Assembly: GCA_045593645.1 (NCBI GenBank)
Contig: JAZNWZ010000130.1
Span: 186,001 to 250,000, forward strand
Reading direction: 5' to 3'
Origin: Fimenecus sp045593645
GTDB lineage: Bacteria; Bacillota; Clostridia; Oscillospirales; Acutalibacteraceae
DNA length: 64,000 nucleotides
Below the pieces are notes generated by a model that searched no databases, was not told the origin of the DNA, and was given only the letters and a program-made list of their open reading frames with translations. Each line of letters opens with the position of its first letter. The first letter of the stretch is position 1. Both the position numbers and the translations under genes were made by a program. Below are positions 1 to 8,156 of this stretch, piece by piece.

Positions 1-1095
1 CACATTTGTTCTTGTACCGTCAAGGTAAAGGCTCAGGCGGTCAACCTTATCTGCAATCTCTGTTGCACCATCGAAGATATTCTCTCCGCCTGTCACAGGA
101 GCTTCTCCTGACTTAAGGCGCTTGAGCATCTGACGAACTTTTTCAGTAACTGACTTGATGAAAGCTTCGCACTGATTTGCATCGTTGAAAGTTGCAGTTC
201 CTGCACCAATCAAACCTTCAACCATACGGTCGATGAAAGGATTTTTTGCTCCGTTCAGAGGAACATTGAGCAAGGCACAAGCAGCAACTGACTGCTGCAG
301 GTAGTAGTAAGTACGACCTGAGATGAAGTTGTAAACCTGTCCGTGACGGCTGTAAGTTCCTTCGAAGCAAGCAGCGAAGTCTTTGTTTCTGATGTCGAGA
401 TAACCTTTTGAATTGTCTCTTGAGTCAGAGTAGCATTCAAAAACCTCTTCCATCATTGTCTTAACTTCTTTTGTTGCATTGTTCCAAATATTTGGACCAA
501 GACGATTTGCATCGTGATTGAACTCAGGCCAATCTGCCATACGTTCTTCTTCATTCTGACTGAACTCATCAAGGAAAGAGTGGAAGTCAGGAGATTCAAG
601 ATTGATGATACAGAAGCGGTTAAGCGCAGGAGCTGTGATATCACAGTAAGAAGGCAAGTTTGACTTGTAGTTTCCAGCTGAGATAATTACGCAGTCCTCA
701 GGAAGCTTGCGTCCGTTTCCGATTGTTCTTTCGAAGATTAAGCGGTAAAGAGCACCCTGAACAAGAGAAGGACAAACTGAAATTTCATCGATGAACAAAA
801 TTGAAGGTTTGTTGTTTTTCTTGTTTTCAAGGATGGTATTGAACCAAGTTGGATTTTTTGTAATGAGGTAGTCCCAGTCAGGTTCGTTTACCTGAAAACC
901 AAGGATTTCGTTGTTTTCAAAACCTGAACCGATAAGGGAAACAACTTCGTAACCCTCGTGAGCAGCGATTTCTCCGACGATTGTTGTCTTTGCAATACCT
1001 GGGTTTGAAAGAAGCAACATCGGAACCTTATTGTTGGTCATTCGAGTAACCTCGAAACCTGTGATGATTGTGTCTCTAATGTAATTCTTAACCAT
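1..1095 (-). CDS. MoxR-type AAA+ ATPase (partial, C-terminus beyond window)
   Basis: The reading frame is open to the window edge, so about 365 residues of the N-terminal part are seen. Walker A is SNPGIAKTT (residues about 29-37), Walker B is ILFIDEIS, and sensor 1 is in IISAGNYKSN. This order and the short spacing fit the MoxR/CbbQ branch of AAA+ ATPases, which remodel partner proteins and often work with a VWA-domain partner; no VWA gene is recognised here. The start is fixed by a strong AAGGAGTT ribosome binding site and one of the repeated minus-strand promoters at 1120-1158. Confidence is high for AAA+ and lower for the role. Confidence 0.85.
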   Translation of the reverse strand, partial: MVKNYIRDTIITGFEVTRMTNNKVPMLLLSNPGIAKTTIVGEIAAHEGYEVVSLIGSGFENNEILGFQVNEPDWDYLITKNPTWFNTILENKKNNKPSILFIDEISVCPSLVQGALYRLIFERTIGNGRKLPEDCVIISAGNYKSNLPSYCDITAPALNRFCIINLESPDFHSFLDEFSQNEEERMADWPEFNHDANRLGPNIWNNATKEVKTMMEEVFECYSDSRDNSKGYLDIRNKDFAACFEGTYSRHGQVYNFISGRTYYYLQQSVAACALLNVPLNGAKNPFIDRMVEGLIGAGTATFNDANQCEAFIKSVTEKVRQMLKRLKSGEAPVTGGENIFDGATEIADKVDRLSLYLDGTRTNV

Positions 1096-1119
1096 AATCT
1101 AACTCCTTATTGATCTTGA

Positions 1120-1158
1120 TTACAATAATAATATAAAATGGAGTTTAGGAAAGTTTAA
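1120..1158 (-). promoter_or_regulatory. Class 1 (probably early) promoter
   Basis: Read on the minus strand: AAACTT box, about 12-15 bases, then TTTATATTATTATTGTAA, followed by the AAGGAG of the MoxR-type gene. It is one of eight near-identical copies in the window. Confidence 0.75.
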
Positions 1159-1173
1159 AAAATTTTCAAAATT

Positions 1174-1404
1174 TTAGTGATTTTTTGGTATTTTTTCAAA
1201 AGTAATGTCAATCTGACCTTCAGAGTCAAAAATATAACGGTCGTTATCAATTAGGCGTTCAAGCGTAGAAACTTCGTCATAAAAGATTATCACATTTTGT
1301 TTATCATTTCTTGCTCTTTTAAGTTGCTTCCTAAAAGAGCAGCGAAGCTCGAAATCATAAATATAACTGGTATCAACTTGTAAATAGCAAAGTTCTTCTT
1401 TCAT
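1174..1404 (-). CDS. Hypothetical protein, 76 aa
   Basis: Small mixed-charge protein with no recognised motif. It lies between the MoxR-type gene and the terminator of the 196-aa gene upstream. The ribosome binding site is weak (AAAGAAT), so the start is less certain. The frame is intact and coding-like. Confidence 0.5.
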   Translation of the reverse strand: MKEELCYLQVDTSYIYDFELRCSFRKQLKRARNDKQNVIIFYDEVSTLERLIDNDRYIFDSEGQIDITFEKIPKNH

Positions 1405-1447
1405 TATTCTTTAAGTTGAAGGTCAACAAAGCCTTCTGTATTATCAA

Positions 1448-1475
1448 ATAAAAACCTCCGCCTCCCGAAGGAGGC
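1448..1475 (-). terminator. Rho-independent terminator
   Basis: Minus strand: GCCTCC-TTCG-GGAGGC hairpin (1460-1475) followed by GGAGGTTTTT. It ends the operon whose last gene is 1482-2072. Confidence 0.8.
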
Positions 1476-1481
1476 ATTTGT

Positions 1482-2072
1482 TTACTCTTTTGGAGTTATT
1501 TCATTTACCAAGATTGAGTTGTTGAAGAACTCGTTTCCTGCTTCTTCAAGATCAGCATATTCGCCGCTGCGGTATTTCTTAAGGAAGATTACAAGATTCT
1601 TGTTGTACTTATAACGGTACTGATTTGATATTGTGTTGCCTTTGTTATCAATCTGAACTAAGATTACAATATCTTTCCAAAGAATAACTTTGTCAATGCG
1701 CCAAAGCTTTTTCTCTTTGATACGTTTTTCGTACTGTGGCAATTCCTGAATACTCTTACCTTCTTCAACCATCAAAGCAAGTTCTTCTTTTGTAAGCTTG
1801 TGTTCTTCGGTAATTGTTTCAACCAAAATAGGATAGTGTTTCTTTTCCAAGAATGTTTTAATATCGTGGATAAAGTCTTTAGGCTCAACACTGTAGTCCC
1901 AAGGGAAGAAGTATTGCATACCTGTGTTCTTGTGAATTACAAATACACCATCTTCACCTTGATGAACTGCTGTTTTAATTGAAAGAACACAAGGACACTT
2001 TTCACAGAAGCTCAACAACTTTTTGACAGTTGTCTGCTTCCATTTGTCTCCATTTATATTCTCTGCAATCAT
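1482..2072 (-). CDS. Hypothetical protein, 196 aa
   Basis: Unrecognised. The N-terminal half carries CEKCPC and a beta-rich stretch (VFVIHKNTGMQYFFPWDY); the C-terminal half is basic and helical. Its ATG overlaps the stop of the 97-aa gene upstream as TAATG, so the two are translationally coupled. It is the last gene before a terminator in a five-gene run that includes the primase, which suggests a replication-associated operon but gives no function. Confidence 0.6.
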   Translation of the reverse strand: MIAENINGDKWKQTTVKKLLSFCEKCPCVLSIKTAVHQGEDGVFVIHKNTGMQYFFPWDYSVEPKDFIHDIKTFLEKKHYPILVETITEEHKLTKEELALMVEEGKSIQELPQYEKRIKEKKLWRIDKVILWKDIVILVQIDNKGNTISNQYRYKYNKNLVIFLKKYRSGEYADLEEAGNEFFNNSILVNEITPKE

Positions 2073-2365
2073 TACGAGTTATCTCCGTTTTCGGCAGTGA
2101 CACCGCCATCAATCAATACACACATCGAGAAGAAGTCTTCTGATGCTGCCGCAGGATCTTCCTGTTCACGAGCTTCCTGCCAATACTTAAATGCCTTTTT
2201 AACATCTGCAGGTTTACATTCGTGGTCTTTTGCAAATTCCTTAATTCTTTCGGACTGATCTTTCTTCTGTGTTTTAATCTTCAACTGAAGAGAAGCATTT
2301 GCCTCATCAATATCATCAAGAGCTTCGAACAATCCAACAAGTTTGTCATAAGTTACGTCAACCAT
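2072..2365 (-). CDS. Hypothetical protein, 97 aa, helical
   Basis: The frame extends upstream to 2437, but the ATG at 2365 (MVDVTYDKL) has AGAGGTG placed correctly before it and avoids overlap with the 135-aa gene, so this start is chosen. The protein is acidic and helical (LVGLFEALDDIDEANASLQLKIK), possibly a short coiled coil. Nothing identifies a function. It is coupled to the next gene by a TAATG overlap. Confidence 0.6.
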   Translation of the reverse strand: MVDVTYDKLVGLFEALDDIDEANASLQLKIKTQKKDQSERIKEFAKDHECKPADVKKAFKYWQEAREQEDPAAASEDFFSMCVLIDGGVTAENGDNS

Positions 2366-2367
2366 TT

Positions 2368-2775
2368 TTACACCTCTTTGTAATTTTTTACTGCGTCTTT
2401 TGCAGATTCGTAGATTTTCTTTGCCATTGCTTCCCAAGCAATTAAGGCATCCTTTTTATTCAAAAACAGACCAACTGAAATGTCGTTAACTTTAATGTCT
2501 TCGACCTCTTCAAAAGTTCCGTCTTCTTTCTTGTGTTGTTTTTTGATAGGAAGATACTCTTTCTTTTCTTCATCGTAATATGCAGCTTCGACATATTTAG
2601 CCCACACACCTTTACTGTTGTTAGGTGCATCTACATAGCCGCGGAAAATGAAAACATTGTTTGTAGTTTTCCCATCAGCGTTATCGTAGCAGGCAGAATA
2701 AAGAATGTCACCGTCCTTCAAATCCTTGAGAATGTCTTTTTCGACATTGCTCTTAAGACCAATACATTGCTTCAT
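2368..2775 (-). CDS. Hypothetical protein, 135 aa
   Basis: An unrecognised compact protein with a beta-rich middle (NVFIFRGYVDAPNNSKGVW) and a helical C-terminus. Its ATG overlaps the end of the primase gene by four bases, so it is co-translated with the primase. Confidence 0.6.
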   Translation of the reverse strand: MKQCIGLKSNVEKDILKDLKDGDILYSACYDNADGKTTNNVFIFRGYVDAPNNSKGVWAKYVEAAYYDEEKKEYLPIKKQHKKEDGTFEEVEDIKVNDISVGLFLNKKDALIAWEAMAKKIYESAKDAVKNYKEV

Positions 2776-3902
2776 TTTGTACCTCTTTGTTTTTCAAGTC
2801 TTTCTTTGTTTAATCTATCAACCGTCTCATCAATCAATTGTTCATTTAAGATAATTGATTTTTGAGAAGTTAGCCACTTTGCTTCACGACATTCTGTTAT
2901 CGTTTTGCCTATCTTAACTGGGACATCACCAATATCTTTTGCTCCTTTATCAGTAAAAGGCGGCAATATAAACATATGACTCTGTCCTAAGTTATTTTCT
3001 TTAATATAATTCTTCCATCTTTTCAATGAAGTCCAACCTGCGAGGTCATTATCAATAATGAACACAGTTGAACTAAACTTTTTCAAAAGCGCAAACTGTC
3101 TTCCTGATATTGATGCGCCGAACACTGCGGTTGAATTTCTGTTTGTAAAATATGGGTCAGTACGAAGGACAGCAAGGTCCATAATACCTTCCATAAAGAA
3201 CAATGTTTTTGAAGTGTCAAGTTTATCAATATCATAAAGTGTTGATGTTGAAGCACCTTTAGGATAAATACATTTTTTATATTCGTACTTATCAGGATCT
3301 TTGCCTTGTCTTATAAGTTGATTACGGAAATACTCTTCTCCGTAAATGTCTCTTCCTTCACAAGACATCAACTTTCCTTTTTCGTAAATAGGAATAACAA
3401 GACGCTTTGTAAAGTAAACCCACTTATCTTTATTGTTAGGTTCTTCTGTATCGTATGACTTTGCCATTGCAGCAAACTTCATTTGCATCTTATCAGCCAT
3501 ATCAACAGGAATGCATCTTTTATCCAAATACTTGATAACATCGTCATTATGCTTTACAGATATGAATGTACCATCAAGTGCAATATGAATGTCAGGCTGT
3601 ACTGTCAAGTCTTCTTCAATTTCAGTTTTAAATGGATTTACAAAAGTTGAGTCTTTCTGATTTTCCCACGGAATACCAAGTTCTTTGTTTATTGAATGAC
3701 CACATAAGTCTCTAAACAAAGCACGGAGCTTTCCTCCTTGTCCACAAGAGAAGCAGTGCCATACACCTTCTTCAACGTTCACCGAGCAAGATGGGTGACG
3801 GTCCTGATGATAAGGACAGTGGCACATAAAATTATCTGATTTGATACGTGTTGTCATTTGCAACCGCAACACGATTTGTTCGTTAATCTCTCTTTCTGTC
3901 AT
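2772..3902 (-). CDS. DnaG-type DNA primase (CHC2 zinc finger + TOPRIM)
   Basis: 376 aa. The N-terminus carries a CHC2 zinc ribbon: CHCPYHQDRHPSCSV then WHCFSCGQGG (residues about 27-57). The catalytic TOPRIM region follows, with the FFMEGIMDLAVL glutamate box (about 235) and the IDNDLAGW aspartate box (about 283). These are the marks of bacterial and phage DnaG primases, which make RNA primers for lagging-strand synthesis. It is shorter than cellular DnaG (about 600 aa) and has no helicase-binding domain that I can see, as in other phage primases. A YTAAWWWW motif (GTTAATATA) lies upstream at about 3922-3931. A second, archaeo-eukaryotic-like primase candidate is at 45759-46661. Confidence 0.9.
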   Translation of the reverse strand: MTEREINEQIVLRLQMTTRIKSDNFMCHCPYHQDRHPSCSVNVEEGVWHCFSCGQGGKLRALFRDLCGHSINKELGIPWENQKDSTFVNPFKTEIEEDLTVQPDIHIALDGTFISVKHNDDVIKYLDKRCIPVDMADKMQMKFAAMAKSYDTEEPNNKDKWVYFTKRLVIPIYEKGKLMSCEGRDIYGEEYFRNQLIRQGKDPDKYEYKKCIYPKGASTSTLYDIDKLDTSKTLFFMEGIMDLAVLRTDPYFTNRNSTAVFGASISGRQFALLKKFSSTVFIIDNDLAGWTSLKRWKNYIKENNLGQSHMFILPPFTDKGAKDIGDVPVKIGKTITECREAKWLTSQKSIILNEQLIDETVDRLNKERLEKQRGTK

Positions 3903-3938
3903 ATAGCATATAAAACTTAACTGTAATTATATATTAAC

Positions 3939-4478
3939 CTAATAAGGCTTATAGCCACCAAATTTATTTACGTTGTAAACAATTGTGCCTGAGAACCTAT
4001 TATGAGATACATAATCACCCATTGTCTGTTTAGAAAGTCTTTCCTGAACTGGGGTATTGATTGTGTTGATAAATCTTTCACGAAGAGCTTTATCTTTATC
4101 GCCAACTTGCTTTGCTTTTTCAATGTCATTGTGAAGCTGTTTGATATTGATAATACTTTCTTCAGATTTAATGTTCAACTTTTTAATATCGTTTTCGCAA
4201 CGGTCGATTAAGAAGTAGCATCCATAAGTTGTGCAAGCTGTTTTAGCTACCTGAGCCATTTCATCATTCATAATAAGCCTAATAATTTTTACAAACTTAT
4301 CAATATTTGTCCACAACTTTATTGTGCCATCATCGATTATTATGCGAACATTATTTTTTACAGGATTAGGAGTGAAGATTAAAAAATAAAAATCACTGAG
4401 GATTTCTTCCGTTGTCTTTGAAGACGCAGGAGCGGTCGCATTCTTCACACCATTTGTCTGGGCAGGTTTGTTTTCCAT
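3939..4478 (-). CDS. Hypothetical protein, 179 aa
   Basis: Begins with a low-complexity tail rich in Ala, Asn, Thr and Ser (residues 1-25). A folded part follows containing FYFLIFTPNPVKNNVRIIID and a helical segment with CENDIKKL. The start has a good AGAAGGA site. There is no recognisable family. It lies between the primase and the 462-aa protein, so a replication role is possible by context only. Confidence 0.6.
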   Translation of the reverse strand: MENKPAQTNGVKNATAPASSKTTEEILSDFYFLIFTPNPVKNNVRIIIDDGTIKLWTNIDKFVKIIRLIMNDEMAQVAKTACTTYGCYFLIDRCENDIKKLNIKSEESIINIKQLHNDIEKAKQVGDKDKALRERFINTINTPVQERLSKQTMGDYVSHNRFSGTIVYNVNKFGGYKPY

Positions 4479-4566
4479 TTATGGTTTCCTTCTTTATACC
4501 TAACTTTTCTTCTTCTTTATCAAGCATATAATTAAATACTTCTTTTTCCGATATTGAATCTGTCAT
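4393..4566 (-). CDS. Possible overlapping Cys-rich micro-protein, 57 aa
   Basis: An ATG with AAGGGA before it opens a 57-codon frame that overlaps both the end of the 462-aa gene and the first 86 bases of the 179-aa gene in another frame. It encodes CPDKWCEECDRSC, a plausible metal-binding cluster. The long overlap makes it doubtful. Confidence 0.3.
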   Translation of the reverse strand: MTDSISEKEVFNYMLDKEEEKLGIKKETINGKQTCPDKWCEECDRSCVFKDNGRNPQ

Positions 4567-5920
4567 TATAGTCCCTTATTTTCTGGTACATATAATTAGC
4601 ACCTTCTTCAATAATTGAAGCTATGTCATAAGGCTTATCATAAAAGAATTCATCGTAAATATTGTATGCTGTCACACCAAGTTGTTTCAATTTCCAAACA
4701 ACATAAAGTTCAAGAAAAGATTCAAAATAGAATACTGCACTTGAATGGTCATCGCCTTCAAGTTCTTCAACTATGTTATATAATTTTCTCCAATCAAGGA
4801 GCAAGTTTGGTCTGATGTTTGTAAGATACATTTCATAAGCATCGCCGCTAGGATAACGAGCTCGAATGAGGTCTCTATTTGAATAACAAAAATCATTAAA
4901 TGACTTTTCAGGAGACTGTCCGAAACGGAGACGCATATGAATTTCCTTCATATAATCTCGAGGTAAGTACATTCCTGAATCTTCACTCATTCTTTTTGAC
5001 ATATATTCGTAAAAGTCGAAGTCTTCATTTTTCCAAGTTCCTGTATGCATCAAATGACTAATACGAGGAACAGCGGATTTAATATCATAACGATATGCAA
5101 GATTGTTTTCTTTACACCAATCAGTTCTATCTGTTGTGTACCCGTTTTCAATATCATCTTTTTCTGTCTTGATATATTGTGAATAGGCGCGGCCCGATAT
5201 TTTAGTCTTATCGCATTTGAAACGAATTACTTTTTTGTTGAACTCATTCTTACCTTCATTATATTCATTCAACATTTTTTCAAAGTCATCAATAGTTCCT
5301 TTCGTAAATTCAACTAAAGAATCTTTATTAAAGTTATAAACAAGATTTTGATTAAACTTTGCAAAAGCACTTCTTATCTGAACTTTTTGTTTCTTATCGA
5401 AAACTTCAACTTTGATGTCTTTTGAAATATCAACAACTGTGTTTGGCTTTTCTTCAACTGAATGTGTTTCAAGGTATTGATGATACTCTTTTGGCCAAGA
5501 GCGAACAATACCGCACTGATTAAGTCCGTATAATTTTGAAAAGTTTTCATCTCCGTGGCCAAACTGATAATGATTATTGATTACATAAACAAGACCACAT
5601 CTTTTAAGGCCTTCAACCCAATTGTGCATTGTCTGAGGATTGCCAATCGGAATGCCTGCCTTTGCAAAAGTATCTTTAGTAAAGAAGATACCTTTATTTT
5701 CTTTTACATCGTGAATGTTGTTTGTTGAAGCGAGAAAGAAAAGCAAACTTTTTAACTGAGCAAGTCTTTCTTCAACTTTATATTTGATTGGAAAATTGTT
5801 GATAAGATATTCGTCAGTATAAATCTGACCTGAGTAAAGCATAGCAAAAGACTCCTTGCTGCTTCTATACTTTACTGCTTTATCATATTCGTTCTTAATT
5901 AAGACCTTAAGCTCAGTCAC
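4532..5920 (-). CDS. Unknown 462-aa protein, possible polymerase-like palm motifs
   Basis: Starts at GTG (MTELKVLIK) behind AGAGGTTAGAAGG. The N-terminal third looks like a winged-helix region (about 60-150). The C-terminal part has YRYDIKSAVPRISHL (about 280) and YNIYDEFFYD (about 415). These loosely recall motif A (DxxS) and motif C (HDE) of family A polymerases or of replication initiators, but spacing and neighbours are not diagnostic. The position upstream of the primase fits a replication protein. I cannot name the family. Confidence 0.6.
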   Translation of the reverse strand: MTELKVLIKNEYDKAVKYRSSKESFAMLYSGQIYTDEYLINNFPIKYKVEERLAQLKSLLFFLASTNNIHDVKENKGIFFTKDTFAKAGIPIGNPQTMHNWVEGLKRCGLVYVINNHYQFGHGDENFSKLYGLNQCGIVRSWPKEYHQYLETHSVEEKPNTVVDISKDIKVEVFDKKQKVQIRSAFAKFNQNLVYNFNKDSLVEFTKGTIDDFEKMLNEYNEGKNEFNKKVIRFKCDKTKISGRAYSQYIKTEKDDIENGYTTDRTDWCKENNLAYRYDIKSAVPRISHLMHTGTWKNEDFDFYEYMSKRMSEDSGMYLPRDYMKEIHMRLRFGQSPEKSFNDFCYSNRDLIRARYPSGDAYEMYLTNIRPNLLLDWRKLYNIVEELEGDDHSSAVFYFESFLELYVVWKLKQLGVTAYNIYDEFFYDKPYDIASIIEEGANYMYQKIRDYNDRFNIGKRSI

Positions 5921-5965
5921 CTTCTAACCTCTATACAATTGATATTAACCTAGCATCAATTAAGA

Positions 5966-6385
5966 CTAGGTATTATCAATCATACGTCCGAGAGTTTCAG
6001 CGTAAGCATTTGAATTTGGATTCCAATCTCCAAGGTCCTGTTCGTGATTCTGACCGTTTGCTTCACGCATTGTCTGTTTCCAGTCGAAGCCGTCTGGGTC
6101 TTCCTGATTTACAAAGTTATCGAAGCCGCCAAGGTCAACACCGAAATCATTTGATGCGGACTCCTGTACTTTTTTCTGTGGCTTAGCAGGACGCTGTGAC
6201 TGCTGTCCTTCATCAAGTTTATCAAATGAAAACTCTTCTTCTACGCCGTTGATAATATTTTTAAGCTCAGTATCAATACCCTTAAGTTTCATCAATACAC
6301 TTTTAATTCTTGGGTTTGACATATCTTTGGCGAGAATGCCACCAACTTTTGCGAGCTCTTTTCTTGCAAGTTCCAAGTCTGCCAT
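5966..6385 (-). CDS. Hypothetical acidic protein, 139 aa
   Basis: The helical N-terminus (1-55) is followed by a Gln/Pro/Lys linker and an acidic, Asn/Gly-rich C-terminal tail ending in LGRMIDNT. The architecture, a small folded head with a long flexible acidic tail, resembles adaptor or scaffold-like phage proteins, but no family is recognised. AGAGGAA precedes the ATG, with a GTTAATATA motif at 6407-6415. Confidence 0.55.
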   Translation of the reverse strand: MADLELARKELAKVGGILAKDMSNPRIKSVLMKLKGIDTELKNIINGVEEEFSFDKLDEGQQSQRPAKPQKKVQESASNDFGVDLGGFDNFVNQEDPDGFDWKQTMREANGQNHEQDLGDWNPNSNAYAETLGRMIDNT

Positions 6386-6418
6386 ATATGTAATTCCTCT
6401 TATTTTTATATTAACACA

Positions 6419-6823
6419 TTAGTCGTCAAAGTCATTGAGTACACGTACTTCCTTGCAGCCTTTGAAAGGATAAGGGTCAAAATCAATTTTAACTCCTGTC
6501 TGCCCAGGGAAGTTCTTTTTAACATAATCGTAAATGTCGTCAATTGTATTAAATGCTACAACTTTTGCTGACTCTGTATAGTACTTGTCAGTGTATCTTG
6601 ACTTAACATCAGTTACAATACAATTGCGTGGGTCTTCTTGACAAAGTCTGATAAGCTCCTGAATATGCTCGTGTTCAAGTCTTTCGAGCCTTTCATATTC
6701 TGCATACTCTTCGTCTTCTTGTTCCTGATTGAAGTCGTCCATATCATAATCTAAGTCGTCCATTTCGTGATCTGTGAGTTTAACTTCATTCAATATATTT
6801 TCAAAAAGTTGTGTCTTGTCCAT
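6419..6823 (-). CDS. Hypothetical very acidic protein, 134 aa
   Basis: Strongly acidic N-terminal half (DHEMDDLDYDMDDFNQEQEDEEYAEYERLERLEHE), then a compact alpha/beta part ending VRVLNDFDD. The charge could mimic DNA, but nothing else supports that. CTAAATAA and AAGGAA lie just upstream, at about 6830-6845. Confidence 0.55.
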   Translation of the reverse strand: MDKTQLFENILNEVKLTDHEMDDLDYDMDDFNQEQEDEEYAEYERLERLEHEHIQELIRLCQEDPRNCIVTDVKSRYTDKYYTESAKVVAFNTIDDIYDYVKKNFPGQTGVKIDFDPYPFKGCKEVRVLNDFDD

Positions 6824-6849
6824 ATTTCATTCCTTATTTTATTTAGTTA

Positions 6850-6891
6850 CAAAGACAAAAGCGGCAGCCCATCAACTATTTGAGCTGCCGC
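6850..6891 (-). terminator. Rho-independent terminator of the 7-kb noncoding RNA
   Basis: Minus strand: GCGGCAGC hairpin with GCTGCCGC (6861-6891) and a short T-rich tail. No CDS ends here, so it most likely terminates the noncoding transcript from 7.6 to 6.9 kb. Confidence 0.75.
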
Positions 6892-7625
6892 AAAATAATC
6901 AAATAAAATAAAAATAATCAAGTTTTTTGAACTTATCCGGAAAACCATCATCGGATTGTTATTATCCTAGGTTTTTCAGAACGGAAGTTGGTCTTACAAA
7001 TTGCCTCATTCCTCGTTCCACTCATAAAAATAATCTATAAACACTATAAACACCGAGCGGAACTACGTAAAGCCTGAATGACAAGTTTGAGTCTCCAACG
7101 AGCTTCTCCCTTTTGATAATCTAAAGGTTAGACTGTGATGCCCTGTCAGAACAATACGTTCTATGACTCTTAATGACATTATAATAAGATACAGGATTGC
7201 ATAGACTGACAAAATGCTATAACAACTTATCACAATCATCATCTCCCTTTGAAGTATTTCGCGAACTGGGAATTGAACCCAAATGAGCCTTTGCAATTAC
7301 TCTTCGCAAAAGGTAAGTGCTCTTAAAACTTTAACTCCGCCTAAACGTAAACCTATCGCAACATACCAACGGTCTTACATCTGCCGTTCTTGGTTTTCAT
7401 TTATTCCACTCACTTCGTTTTCGACAAGTGTCAAAAGACAATGTACGGGAGTCACGAAGCAGAACTCAAACTTTATGGAAATAGTTTTCGAACCTCGCTA
7501 TGGCATTACGGTAGCTACGAATCCGCAGACTTCTTTGGTGCTTGCAGGCAGGGCTCGTCCGTCCCTTGAAATTATTTGTCGTTGACATCTTGCTGCAACA
7601 ATTTGCCAACGTAATTTCACAAATT
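6892..7625 (-). ncRNA. Candidate large structured noncoding RNA, about 700 nt
   Basis: There is no credible CDS in this stretch. It is more GC-rich than its neighbours, lies downstream of a small gene with a class 1 promoter, and ends at a strong terminator. It holds many short inverted repeats and a tRNA-like piece at 7257-7311: a 9-bp acceptor-like helix (TTTTGCGAA with TTCGCGAAA), a short hairpin and a TTCAATT T-arm, but no normal D or anticodon arm. The motif TTTGTAAGAC (6990-7006) matches the motif repeated in the tRNA array. Length and setting fit the ROOL/GOLLD type of phage RNA. This is a suggestion, not an identification. Confidence 0.5.
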
Positions 7626-7628
7626 ATA

Positions 7629-7847
7629 TTAACAAGACCACTGTTCTGTTGGGTACTTCTGACCCTTAACTTTTGGTCCTTCGATCTTATCAACATTTTC
7701 CTTGAAAAGTTTCTTAAGACCTGTCAAAGCGCGGCTGTCATACTGCATATAATCAGCTTTCTTTGCATCGTAAGCAAAGAACAAACAACCGCATTCACGG
7801 AACCAACCGCAAGTGTGACCGCGATAAGACATACGAAATTCTTTCAT
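7629..7847 (-). CDS. Hypothetical protein, 72 aa
   Basis: A small basic protein with CGWFRECGCLFF, a possible metal site. It has a strong ribosome binding site (AAGGAGTTAATT) and a class 1 promoter immediately upstream, so it is the first gene of a transcript that may run on into the noncoding RNA. Confidence 0.65.
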   Translation of the reverse strand: MKEFRMSYRGHTCGWFRECGCLFFAYDAKKADYMQYDSRALTGLKKLFKENVDKIEGPKVKGQKYPTEQWSC

Positions 7848-7868
7848 AATTAACTCCTTATTTTCGAT

Positions 7869-7906
7869 TTACAATAATAATATAAAGAGCAATTATCAAA
7901 AGTATA
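7869..7906 (-). promoter_or_regulatory. Class 1 promoter
   Basis: Minus strand TTTATATTATTATTGTAA with ATACTTTT about 12 bases upstream. It drives the 72-aa gene. Confidence 0.75.
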
Positions 7907-7942
7907 AAAATTTATATAAATTTTCCTCTTATTCCACCATTA

Positions 7943-7970
7943 TTATTCCCTCCATTATAGTTCAAAAATT
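7943..7970. repeat. 28-bp element, copy 1
   Basis: An exact 28-bp match to 55783-55810 (core TCCCTCCATTATAGTTC). Both copies lie in a divergent intergenic region, behind a class 1 minus-strand promoter and before a plus-strand gene. The 7848-8156 gap otherwise holds only that promoter and the GAGGAG site of the next gene. Confidence 0.85.
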
Positions 7971-8156
7971 ATTTTGACAGTTTTTCATATTATGTCAAAG
8001 TGTTTGGGTAAAAGTTCTTTTTAAATGTTGATAACTAATTATTTTAATATTGGAATTCGCAAACCGTGGAAGGCGAAGCCCATTATTGAAAAATAATGTG
8101 TAAAGTGTGCAATATATGCTATTTGAACTAAACACACAACACGAGGAGATTTTACA

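Noticed and set aside
7257..7311. tmRNA
   Set aside because: The acceptor/T-arm mimic is present but the two acceptor strands are only about 35 bases apart, and there is no tag frame between them. A tmRNA needs several hundred bases with a tag ORF.
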